From NCBI GenBank assembly GCA_947487325.1, contig CANKWG010000085.1, positions 1-9,124 of the forward strand: a stretch of 9,124 bases of DNA, in the 5' to 3' direction. Position numbers and translations under genes: made by a program. The stretch is from Oxalobacteraceae bacterium. Lineage in GTDB: Bacteria > Pseudomonadota > Gammaproteobacteria > Burkholderiales > Burkholderiaceae_D. Below the pieces are notes generated by a model, which saw only the letters and a program-made list of their open reading frames with translations, had not been told where the DNA came from and did not search any database. Within the stretch, counting starts at the first letter, position 1. The number at the start of each line of letters is the position of its first letter. Shown here piece after piece: positions 1 through 6,865 of the stretch.

Positions 1-63
1 CCTTGCAGCCCGCTGATCACTGCCGGGGAGGTCGATGCCTACGTTCTTCAGGGAAACACTTAA
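1..63 (+). CDS. Possible 3' end of an upstream plus-strand gene
   Basis: Frame 1 is open from the window edge to a TAA at 61-63 and would give about 20 residues ending in ITAGEVDAYVLQGNT. Third codon positions are GC-rich (13 of 20), as in the core genes here, and the other two plus frames either stop early or give a Cys/Arg-rich shadow. The fragment is too short to assign a family. The same stretch is also open in one minus-strand frame, without an ATG start, so the call rests mainly on codon composition and the well-placed stop. Function unknown. Confidence 0.3.
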   Translation, partial: PCSPLITAGEVDAYVLQGNT

Positions 64-148
64 TAAAAAAAGCCGCTATAGGGTAGCCTCAAACTCATTT
101 CAAAACAATCTGAACCGTTAATCGGCGATCCGCACCCATCAATTTACC

Positions 149-172
149 CAAATCAGTGCATGCACTTATTTG
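149..172. promoter_or_regulatory. 24-base near-palindrome, candidate activator binding site
   Basis: The core AGTGCATGCACT (155-166) is a perfect 12-base palindrome. Symmetry continues outward with one mismatched pair (C154/T167) and then matching CAAAT (149-153) and ATTTG (168-172). The centre is about 149 bases upstream of the start point predicted from the sigma-54 promoter at 283-298. Enhancer-binding proteins that activate sigma-54 polymerase commonly bind dyads roughly 80-200 bases upstream. Assignment as such a site is inference from symmetry and distance; I cannot name the regulator. Confidence 0.45.
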
Positions 173-178
173 CCCGAT

Positions 179-218
179 AACAGAACCGCTTTTTGGTGCG
201 AGCGGCTTAGGTTCTGTT
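179..218. repeat. Inverted repeat with 9-base perfect arms
   Basis: AACAGAACC (179-187) is matched by GGTTCTGTT (210-218). Inside, GCT (188-190) can pair with AGC (201-203), leaving a 10-base loop and a 6-base bulge (204-209). No T-run follows on either strand, so it does not look like an intrinsic terminator. It lies between the near-palindrome and the sigma-54 promoter, centred about 110 bases before the predicted start point, so it could be a second protein binding site or a DNA/RNA hairpin. Role unknown. Confidence 0.45.
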
Positions 219-282
219 GACGATACGCCACGCTTCCTGCTGAAAATCGCCATCAGAAAACACTTACCCCACCCGGCGTGTA

Positions 283-298
283 TGGCACGGCAATTGCA
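283..298 (+). promoter_or_regulatory. Sigma-54 (RpoN) type -24/-12 promoter
   Basis: The bases TGGCACG GCAA TTGCA match the sigma-54 consensus TGGCACR-N4-TTGCW at every specified position. The invariant GG (284-285) and GC (296-297) are separated by exactly 10 bases. Taking C297 as -12 puts transcription start near 309, about 90 bases before the ATG at 400. It faces the orphan gene and nothing else. Promoters of this class need an ATP-dependent enhancer-binding activator, consistent with the dyads upstream. Any sigma-70 alternative in the same stretch (TTGCAA with TATAGG) is weak. Confidence 0.7.
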
Positions 299-385
299 AA
301 AAAGGAAATGATACCTATAGGCCACGTCTTCCGGTGTCGGCTGTTGTCAGCGGTTATCAGACAACTTTTATCAGAGACAGTTTAC

Positions 386-393
386 AAAAAGGA
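386..393 (+). promoter_or_regulatory. Shine-Dalgarno deciding the orphan gene start
   Basis: AAAAAGGA ends 6 bases before the ATG at 400. The longer reading from a GTG at 334 has no purine-rich site in front of it (it follows GCCACGTCTTCC). This makes ATG 400 the preferred start. Confidence 0.65.
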
Positions 394-399
394 CCCATC

Positions 400-1233
400 A
401 TGAACTTACTTCTTAAAGGTAGAGTGCCCAGATCCTCAACGAACTTTCATCGTAATGCCTTAAAAAACTCGGCCGACCTCGGCCGCCAAGCACCTCGCAT
501 GGTTCCTCGCACGGCCCATTACACGGATCCACTGTTGAAGGCTTTCGTGGCATATCAAGAAATGAAAAAGAAAGCGATGGTGGTCGACCCGAAGGTCATC
601 GCCGCTACACCCAAGGTGATCAGTTCAACACTAGCGGAACCGTGGAAAGTGGTTACCGTTCCTGAAAGCGAGTTTGCGGCGCTGAAAGCCACGGACTACC
701 ATGGTTTAGAGTTTGGTAAGGCACTCTATAACATCGCCGCGCAAAAACCACCCAGCAACACCAATCCCTACGATGCGGACACGTTACCGCTGAAAGACCA
801 ATTACAGAGTCGCAAACCAGGTGAGGGCATATTCACCAATGTCGCGACAGGACCGTATGGACAGAGGGAATTCAAATACCTTTATTTGATTGATTTCGCC
901 GGTATGCACATCATCCGCGAAATGACACCCTGTGAAGAAAGTTCCCGAGGCATTCCCCTGCACAGCATGATCAAGCTTCGTGGCGTGGTTGGTGGTGAAA
1001 TCTTCTTTGATGATCAGAACCCCGGCGTGGCTTACATCAATTTCGGATCGGCCCGTTTCACTTTTCGGGACTCCCTAGAGGCAGAAAACGCTTCCAAGTT
1101 CATACTTTCGCTGGGCTATGAAAAGATTGTGGCCGTCTATCAAGAACGAGATTTTTCAAAAGCCCCTTATGGCATGGATGATAGGTACGGCACAACACTT
1201 GCCAACGCAGTGTATGTCAGGGAGTCTTTGTGA
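400..1233 (+). CDS. Orphan protein of unknown function, 277 residues
   Basis: I do not recognise this gene. It encodes 277 residues with no signal peptide and no membrane segment. The N-terminal 40 residues are basic, Ser/Asn-rich and probably disordered. A Lys-rich, probably helical stretch spans about 44-66 and a Pro/Asn/Asp-rich linker about 116-130. The C-terminal half (about 139-277) looks folded: GEGIFTNVATGPYGQREFKYLYLIDFAG reads as beta strands (given here in part only: 141-154 and 157-168), then IPLHSM (185-190), VVGGEIFFDD (196-205), YINFGSARF (212-220) and LGYEKIVAVY (238-247). The order 'YLYxID / HS-x-x / G-V-x-GGEI / IN-x-SxxF / G' faintly recalls a small C-terminal domain seen in some secreted or toxin-like bacterial proteins, but this is memory-based and weak. 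G+C is lower than in the neighbours, suggesting acquisition. ATG 400 is chosen over GTG 334 because of its Shine-Dalgarno. A sigma-54 promoter precedes it and its last 17 bases overlap the convergent amidase gene. Confidence 0.8.
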   Translation: MNLLLKGRVPRSSTNFHRNALKNSADLGRQAPRMVPRTAHYTDPLLKAFVAYQEMKKKAMVVDPKVIAATPKVISSTLAEPWKVVTVPESEFAALKATDYHGLEFGKALYNIAAQKPPSNTNPYDADTLPLKDQLQSRKPGEGIFTNVATGPYGQREFKYLYLIDFAGMHIIREMTPCEESSRGIPLHSMIKLRGVVGGEIFFDDQNPGVAYINFGSARFTFRDSLEAENASKFILSLGYEKIVAVYQERDFSKAPYGMDDRYGTTLANAVYVRESL

Positions 1234-2548
1234 ATTCATTCGGCTTCCCCAGTAAATCTTCAATCATCTGAGCGATGGCGATTAATTTTGCATCCATCAT
1301 GGCCAGCCCTGCTACCGTAAGGCCCACCGGTAACTCGCCTGACTGGTGGCAGGGGACTGAGATGGCGCAGCCATCAAGAAGATTGATGAGCGAAGGGTTA
1401 CGGAGCAGTAGACGATTTGCTTCAAAAAAAACGGTATCCGAAGCGAGTAACGGCGCGATCTGCGGCGCAACAATAGGAACGGTCGGCATCAGAAGTGCAT
1501 CGAAATCTGTCAATGCAGCGCCCACGCGGCTAATCCAGTCAGCACGCGCAGCACGGAGTTCATTCAATGCATCAGGTGATTGATGTTCGCCTTGCCGAAT
1601 TCTCTGAACGACTCGGTGATCATAGGCGTCCTCGCGCGTCTCTAAAAGGGTTTGGTGCCATGCATAGGCTTCTATCGGCGAAAAGCGGTTGATCTGCGGT
1701 GCTTCGCGCAGCATGGGCATGGACACGTCGACCACTTCGACGCCGGCAGCGGAAAGACGCGACAAGGCGCGGGAAAAGGCATGCGCGACTTGCGAATCCA
1801 TGTCGTCCATCACCACATCGAGCGGTATCGCGAGTCGCAGTCCGGCGAGCGTGATTCGCTCTGGCTGCAAGGGTGTATCGGCGATGACGCTGTCGACGAG
1901 TAAACAATCTTCAACCGAGTGCGCAATAGGGCCCAGCGTATCCAGCGAAGGCGAGAGCGGCACAATGCCGGTCACGGGTACCCGACGCATAGTGGGCTTG
2001 AATCCGACCAGTCCACACAGTGCGGCAGGAATGCGAATCGAGCCGCCGGTGTCTGAACCTATGGCTGCAACGCAGCTGCCACCGGCCACTGAGACTGCCG
2101 CGCCTGAGGACGATCCGCCGGGTATGCGTGACGTATCGGCTGGATTGCCGGGCGTGCCGTAATGGGGGTTGATGCCCACCCCCGAGTAGGCAAACTCGGT
2201 CATGTTGGTCTTGCCGAGCAGCGCCGCACCTGCGGCGCGCAGTCTAGCCACCACTGGGGCGTCTTGCTGAGCAGGCGGACGATCGCGCAATACGACGGAG
2301 CCAGCCAGCGTCACCTCGCCTTGGGTGTCGAACAAATCCTTGATGGATATCGGCAAGCCAGCCAGCGCGGAGATCGGCATGCCGTTCTGGCGTGCTGCAT
2401 CGGCGGCGCTGGCTGCTACCAGGGCTTCCGATGCATAGATTGTGGTGAACACAGCCTGTTGGGTATTGGCGAGCGACAGACTTGATGCCACGAGATCGCT
2501 GCGACGTGCGCTCTCCATTGAAAGGATCCGGGAATAGCTTTGCTTCAT
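1217..2548 (-). CDS. Amidase-signature family amidase
   Basis: The protein belongs to the amidase signature family (GatA/FAAH fold), cytoplasmic hydrolases that cleave C-N amide bonds. Numbered from the longest reading (ATG at 2596, 459 residues), the Ser-cisSer-Lys triad is visible: Lys86 in LPISIKDLFD, cis-Ser162 in PGGSSSGAAVS, and nucleophile Ser186 in GSDTGGSIRIP, with the 24-residue Ser-Ser spacing seen in FAAH. The Gly/Ser-rich signature runs from about 159 to 201, and the C-terminal part ends with SVPC (413-416) and LPVGLTVAG (422-430), typical of the family. The substrate cannot be told; no GatB or GatC gene is adjacent, so a free-standing amidase is more likely than the tRNA amidotransferase subunit. 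Starts at 2596, 2554, 2548 and 2518 are all in frame and none has a clear Shine-Dalgarno; 2548 (MKQSYSR) gives the N-terminal length closest to relatives as I recall them. It diverges from purL. Confidence 0.88.
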   Translation of the reverse strand: MKQSYSRILSMESARRSDLVASSLSLANTQQAVFTTIYASEALVAASAADAARQNGMPISALAGLPISIKDLFDTQGEVTLAGSVVLRDRPPAQQDAPVVARLRAAGAALLGKTNMTEFAYSGVGINPHYGTPGNPADTSRIPGGSSSGAAVSVAGGSCVAAIGSDTGGSIRIPAALCGLVGFKPTMRRVPVTGIVPLSPSLDTLGPIAHSVEDCLLVDSVIADTPLQPERITLAGLRLAIPLDVVMDDMDSQVAHAFSRALSRLSAAGVEVVDVSMPMLREAPQINRFSPIEAYAWHQTLLETREDAYDHRVVQRIRQGEHQSPDALNELRAARADWISRVGAALTDFDALLMPTVPIVAPQIAPLLASDTVFFEANRLLLRNPSLINLLDGCAISVPCHQSGELPVGLTVAGLAMMDAKLIAIAQMIEDLLGKPNEFTKTP

Positions 2549-2645
2549 GATCATGCAAGCGTTTGCGAAGAAAGAATGCGCCAGACCATAGCACATGGCT
2601 GATTGGCGCAGCTCATCACGAGAGTGTTGAAAGAGGGGCGCGGGT

Positions 2646-2651
2646 TATAAT
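2646..2651 (+). promoter_or_regulatory. Candidate -10 element of the purL promoter
   Basis: A perfect TATAAT lies 62 bases upstream of the chosen purL ATG (2713). The nearest good -35 match, TTGAAA at 2627-2632, is only 13 bases away, shorter than the usual 16-18, so the -35 is uncertain. A start near 2658 would give a leader of about 55 bases and would exclude the longer TTG-initiated reading at 2563. No PurR-type operator is obvious by eye. Confidence 0.4.
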
Positions 2652-2712
2652 CACAACCTTGATTTTTACCGCGCCATCCCTGGCGCGTAACCCACTTCAA
2701 GCTGCCTCCGCC

Positions 2713-5700
2713 ATGCTCATTTTGCCGGGCTCCAATGCCCTGTCTGCTTCCCGTATCCAGCGTTTATTGTCACAACTGAAAGCGATCCACCCTGCGGTCA
2801 CGGGGATTACCGGACGATACTGCCATTTCATTGACAGCAAGACGCCGGTGAACGACGACGATCGTCAGAAACTCGAAGCAATGTTGTCCTACGGAGAACC
2901 TCTGGCGTCCGATCTCAGGGGCGAGCAATTCGTCGTCATACCGCGTTTCGGGACGATTTCGCCCTGGGCCAGCAAGGCGACAGATATCGCGCACAACTGC
3001 GGCATGTCCCACATTCACCGCATTGAGCGCGGTGTCATCTACACGGTAGCGCTCAAATCCGGACTGCTGGGCAAGTCAGCCGCGATGGATGCACAGCAAA
3101 CGGCGCTGGTCGTGGGGCTGCTGCATGACCGCATGACTGAGGCAGTCATTCGCGCACCCGAAGAGGCAGCGGCGCTCTTCGAAGAATTGCCCGCACAGCC
3201 GCTAGCCTACATCGATGTAAAAACCGGTGGTCGTCATGCGCTATTGAAAGCGAATGTTGAGCTCGGTCTTGCGCTCTCGGATGACGAAATCGACTATCTC
3301 GATGCTGCCTTCAGCAGCGCGGGTCGCAATCCTACCGATGTCGAGTTGATGATGTTCGCGCAAGCCAACAGTGAACATTGCCGGCACAAGATTTTCAATG
3401 CAGACTGGACCATCGACGGCGAAGCCCAAGACCGCTCGCTGTTTGCCATGATCCGCAACACGCATCAGTTGCATCCGCAGGGTACGGTAGTGGCTTACTC
3501 GGACAATTCTTCCGTGATCGAAGGCGCGGTGGTATCGCGGTTTTATCCGCGCGCTGCACAGGGTCAGCAGTATCTTCCATCAGACGAGGCCACGCATATT
3601 CTGATGAAGGTTGAAACCCACAATCACCCGACAGCGATTTCGCCGTTTCCCGGGGCCTCCACGGGGGCAGGTGGAGAAATTCGTGATGAAGGTGCCACGG
3701 GTCGAGGCGGCAAACCCAAGGCGGGCCTGACAGGTTTTACCGTATCCAATCTCATGCTCACCCATGCCGTGCAGCCTTGGGAAAACGCGCGTGATGTCAA
3801 TCAGCCAGTGTCAACCCGCAAAGATATGGGCATGTCCGATATCACTGGCAAGCCCGAGCGCATTGCGTCACCTTTGCAGATCATGATCGATGGCCCGCTG
3901 GGTGGCGCTGCATTCAACAATGAATTTGGTCGGCCGAATCTGGCGGGTTATTTCCGTACCTATGAACAAAATGTCGGTGGCACCGTGTACGGTTATCACA
4001 AGCCGATCATGATCGCCGGCGGTATGGGCAATATCGCTGCGCAGCACACAAAGAAAGAAGGCCTGCCCCCGGGCAGTTTGCTGATACAACTCGGTGGCCC
4101 CGGCATGCGCATTGGCATGGGCGGTAGTGCTGCGTCATCAATGGCCACGGGTACCAATACCGCGGACTTGGATTTTGATTCAGTCCAGCGCGGCAATCCC
4201 GAAATGGAGCGACGCGCACAAGAAGTCATCAACGCCTGCTGGGCGCTGGGTGAAGATAATCCTATTCTCTCGATACACGATGTGGGTGCTGGTGGTTTGT
4301 CGAATGCCTTCCCCGAGCTGACCAATGATGCGGGTCGTGGCGCGGTCTTTGATTTGCGCAAAGTGCCGCTCGAAGAAAGTGGACTCGCGCCCAAAGAAAT
4401 CTGGAGTAATGAATCGCAGGAGCGCTACGTGATGGGTATCGCGCCATCCAGCTTGGGTTTGTTCCGAGAGTTATGCGAGCGTGAACGCAGCCCGTTTGCG
4501 GTCGTTGGCATAGCCACCGAAGAGCGGCAGCTGCGGGTGCTCGACCCCGAGCATGACAATTATCCGGTCGATATGCCCATGGATGTCTTGCTGGGCAAGC
4601 CACCGAAAATGCACCGTGATGTGCAGCGACAGTCGCTTGAACGCTCGCCGGTAGACCTCACCGATATCAGTCTGGAAGATGCCGCATTACGTGTGTTGCG
4701 TTTGCCGACAGTGGCTGATAAATCCTTCCTGATCACCATTGGTGACCGCTTCGTTGGTGGGCACACAGCGCGTGATCAGATGGTCGGTCCCTGGCAAGTG
4801 CCGGTAGCAGATTGCGCGGTCACAACCATGAGCTACGAGGGTTATCTTGGTGAAGCGATGGCGATGGGCGAGCGCACGCCATTGGCGGTTGTCAATGCGC
4901 CGGCCTCTGGCCGCATGGCAGTCGGTGAGGCCATCACGAACATCGCGGCGGCATCGATACGTCAACTTTCTGATGTTAAGTTGTCGGCCAACTGGATGGC
5001 CGCGTGCGGACAGCCGGGGCAGGATGCCGCGCTATTTGATACGGTGAAGGCTGTGGGGATGGAACTGTGTCCGGCATTGGGTATTAGCATCCCGGTCGGC
5101 AAGGATTCGCTGTCGATGCGCACGACCTGGCAGGATGACTCTGGAAGCAAAGCAGTGATTTCCCCAGTGTCGCTGATCGTGTCCGCGTTCAGTCCGGTAG
5201 CAGATGTGTGGCTGACCATGACGCCACAGCTTAGAACCGATGCCGGCGAGACGGCATTGATTTTGATTGATCTCGGGCGCGGTAAAAACCGCATGGGCGC
5301 GTCTGCACTAGCGCAAGTGATGCAGCAAATTGGTGACACGGTACCCGACGTCGACAGTGCAGAGGACCTTAAAGCTTTCTTCAATGCGATTCAGTCGCTC
5401 AACCGAGAACAGCTGCTGCTGGCCTACCATGATCGCTCGGACGGCGGTTTGTATGCAACGTTATGCGAAATGGCTTTTGCAGGTCGGACAGGACTGTCGG
5501 TCAATGTCGATATTCTGGTCACTGAGGGCGAGCATGCCAGCGATTGGGGTGATTCCAAAAACTGGGCGAGTCAGGTAGGCGAGCGACGCAATGATCTTAC
5601 GCTGCGTGCGCTGTTCAACGAAGAGCTTGGCGCAGTGATTCAGGTACGCGCCGATCAGAAATCCGCCGTCATGAATGTCTTGCGCGAGCATAACCTGGGT

Positions 5701-6729
5701 GCTTGCAGCCATATCGTTGGCAAGCTCAATGATCGGGGTGTGATCGAGTTCACGCGAGATGCCAAAATCATTTACAGCGTGAAGCGAGTAGAACTGCATC
5801 GCACCTGGAGCGAAACCAGCTGGCGGATTGCACGGTTACGCGACAATCCGGCTTGCGCCGATGCAGAATATGACCGTCTGCTTGATGAAACCGATCCTGG
5901 CATCCATCCAAAGCTGAGTTTTGATAACGCAGAGGATATCGCTGCACCCTTCATCAACACCGGAGCGCGTCCCCGCGTGGCTATCTTGCGCGAGCAGGGC
6001 GTGAATTCGCATGTGGAGACTGCTTGGGTCATGCACAAGGCGGGCTTCGATGCGATTGATGTTCATATGAGCGATCTGATTGCCGGTCGCGCCAGTCTGA
6101 CTGATGTCAAAGGGCTGATCGCCGTGGGTGGTTTTTCATATGGAGATGTGCTCGGTGCAGGCGAGGGCTGGTCAAAAACGATTTTGTTTAATGCGAACCT
6201 CTCATCGCAATTTCAGGCCTTCTTTCAGCGTACCGATACTTTCGCGCTGGGTATCTGCAACGGCTGTCAGATGATGAGCAGCTTGAAATCCATCATTCCT
6301 GGTGCCGGCCACTGGCCAAAATTCACGCGCAACCAGTCGGAGCAGTTCGAGGCACGGTTTGCAATGATTGAAGTGATGGAATCACCCTCGATCTTCTTTG
6401 CCGGCATGGCGGGCACGCAGGCGCCGATTGCGGTGGCTCACGGCGAGGGCTTTGCCAATTTTTCAGCGACCGGTACGCAGAGCGATGTCTTGGTGTCAGC
6501 GCGCTTTGTCGACAATGCTGGCGCTGTCACTGAGCGCTATCCTTACAATCCAAATGGCTCACCGGCAGGCATTACCTCAGTCACAACTTGTGATGGTCGT
6601 TTCACGGTCATGATGCCTCACCCGGAACGCGTATTCCGTACCTTGCTCAATTCATGGCATCCACCGGAATGGGGTGAAGATGCACCCTGGATGCGTATGT
6701 TCCGCAATGCGCGTAAGTGGGTTGGCTAA
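2713..6729 (+). CDS. purL: Phosphoribosylformylglycinamidine synthase (FGAM synthetase)
   Basis: This is the cytoplasmic ATP- and glutamine-dependent enzyme that converts FGAR to FGAM, step four of de novo purine synthesis. It is the long single-chain proteobacterial form: 1338 residues, slightly longer than the E. coli enzyme (1295). Domains in order: an N-terminal PurS-like part (about 1-150), a linker, two tandem AIR-synthase-type halves, and a C-terminal class I glutamine amidotransferase domain (about 1087-1338). Visible motifs are NSEHCRH (219-225), ETHNHP (301-306), the glycine-rich GASTGAGGEIRDEG just after it, the glutaminase nucleophile Cys1182 in LGICNGCQMM, and His1303 and Glu1305 in MPHPE. 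The C-terminus ends NARKWVG. The frame stays open upstream to a TTG at 2563, but ATG 2713 (MLILPGSNALS) matches the usual N-terminus and lies downstream of the candidate -10. No Shine-Dalgarno precedes it. It appears intact and is transcribed alone, facing the minus-strand cluster. Confidence 0.97.
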   Translation: MLILPGSNALSASRIQRLLSQLKAIHPAVTGITGRYCHFIDSKTPVNDDDRQKLEAMLSYGEPLASDLRGEQFVVIPRFGTISPWASKATDIAHNCGMSHIHRIERGVIYTVALKSGLLGKSAAMDAQQTALVVGLLHDRMTEAVIRAPEEAAALFEELPAQPLAYIDVKTGGRHALLKANVELGLALSDDEIDYLDAAFSSAGRNPTDVELMMFAQANSEHCRHKIFNADWTIDGEAQDRSLFAMIRNTHQLHPQGTVVAYSDNSSVIEGAVVSRFYPRAAQGQQYLPSDEATHILMKVETHNHPTAISPFPGASTGAGGEIRDEGATGRGGKPKAGLTGFTVSNLMLTHAVQPWENARDVNQPVSTRKDMGMSDITGKPERIASPLQIMIDGPLGGAAFNNEFGRPNLAGYFRTYEQNVGGTVYGYHKPIMIAGGMGNIAAQHTKKEGLPPGSLLIQLGGPGMRIGMGGSAASSMATGTNTADLDFDSVQRGNPEMERRAQEVINACWALGEDNPILSIHDVGAGGLSNAFPELTNDAGRGAVFDLRKVPLEESGLAPKEIWSNESQERYVMGIAPSSLGLFRELCERERSPFAVVGIATEERQLRVLDPEHDNYPVDMPMDVLLGKPPKMHRDVQRQSLERSPVDLTDISLEDAALRVLRLPTVADKSFLITIGDRFVGGHTARDQMVGPWQVPVADCAVTTMSYEGYLGEAMAMGERTPLAVVNAPASGRMAVGEAITNIAAASIRQLSDVKLSANWMAACGQPGQDAALFDTVKAVGMELCPALGISIPVGKDSLSMRTTWQDDSGSKAVISPVSLIVSAFSPVADVWLTMTPQLRTDAGETALILIDLGRGKNRMGASALAQVMQQIGDTVPDVDSAEDLKAFFNAIQSLNREQLLLAYHDRSDGGLYATLCEMAFAGRTGLSVNVDILVTEGEHASDWGDSKNWASQVGERRNDLTLRALFNEELGAVIQVRADQKSAVMNVLREHNLGACSHIVGKLNDRGVIEFTRDAKIIYSVKRVELHRTWSETSWRIARLRDNPACADAEYDRLLDETDPGIHPKLSFDNAEDIAAPFINTGARPRVAILREQGVNSHVETAWVMHKAGFDAIDVHMSDLIAGRASLTDVKGLIAVGGFSYGDVLGAGEGWSKTILFNANLSSQFQAFFQRTDTFALGICNGCQMMSSLKSIIPGAGHWPKFTRNQSEQFEARFAMIEVMESPSIFFAGMAGTQAPIAVAHGEGFANFSATGTQSDVLVSARFVDNAGAVTERYPYNPNGSPAGITSVTTCDGRFTVMMPHPERVFRTLLNSWHPPEWGEDAPWMRMFRNARKWVG

Positions 6730-6797
6730 CGGAGTACAGCACGGCACGATCCGAACATCTTGGGCTGATGGCTTTGCTACTCACGTTCACTGAAAAA

Positions 6798-6825
6798 ACA
6801 AAGGGCTCCGAAAGGAGCCCTTTGT
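6798..6825 (-). terminator. Intrinsic terminator of the minus-strand cluster
   Basis: A perfect 12-base-pair stem, ACAAAGGGCTCC (6798-6809) with GGAGCCCTTTGT (6814-6825), encloses a 4-base loop. On the minus strand the stem runs into six T residues (A6793-A6798 on plus), the expected U-tract, about 40 bases beyond the isomerase stop codon. On the plus strand the stem ends in a short CTTTGTG only, so it may also slow purL transcripts, but less surely. Confidence 0.85.
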
Positions 6826-6827
6826 GC

Positions 6828-6849
6828 ATGAGCCCCACGTTGGGCTCAT
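6828..6849 (-). repeat. Second hairpin next to the terminator
   Basis: ATGAGCCC (6828-6835) pairs with GGGCTCAT (6842-6849) around a 6-base loop. It lies between the isomerase stop codon and the terminator hairpin. Its arms share the hexamer GAGCCC/GGGCTC with the terminator arms, so alternative pairings between the two hairpins are possible. No T-run follows it directly. It may protect the transcript 3' end or be a by-product of local duplication. Confidence 0.55.
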
Positions 6850-6865
6850 TGGCGAAGACTATCGA

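Larger units (their letters stand above)
64..399. other. Non-coding regulatory region upstream of the orphan gene
   Basis: This 336-base stretch has no convincing gene. It holds a 24-base near-palindrome, a 9-base-arm inverted repeat, a sigma-54-type promoter and the Shine-Dalgarno of the following gene, each listed separately. A minus-strand frame of 52 codons (253 down to 95, starting MAIFSRKRGV) crosses it but lacks a good ribosome binding site and overlaps the palindromes, so it is not called as a gene. Confidence 0.6.

Noticed and set aside
95..253. Minus-strand 52-codon frame beginning MAIFSRKRGV (longer open frame to 325)
   Set aside because: No good Shine-Dalgarno, no recognisable family, and it overlaps both inverted repeats; the region is better explained as regulatory DNA. 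Kept as a remote possibility.
294..321. Sigma-70 promoter TTGCAA with TATAGG
   Set aside because: Both hexamers match the consensus at only four of six positions, and the same bases form a much better sigma-54 element.
334..399. N-terminal extension of the orphan gene from GTG 334
   Set aside because: No ribosome binding site precedes the GTG, whereas ATG 400 has AAAAAGGA 6 bases upstream.
469..487. Short tandem repeat of CTCGGCCG near the start of the orphan gene
   Set aside because: Two imperfect copies within coding sequence; too short to support a repeat element.
1689..2162. Plus-strand open frame of 157 codons inside the amidase gene
   Set aside because: It is antisense to the amidase active-site region, has a low-complexity Ser/Ala/Pro-rich product and no family features; it is a shadow of GC-rich coding sequence.
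3996..4394. Minus-strand open frame of 132 codons inside purL
   Set aside because: Antisense to conserved purL sequence, no ribosome binding site or recognisable domain.
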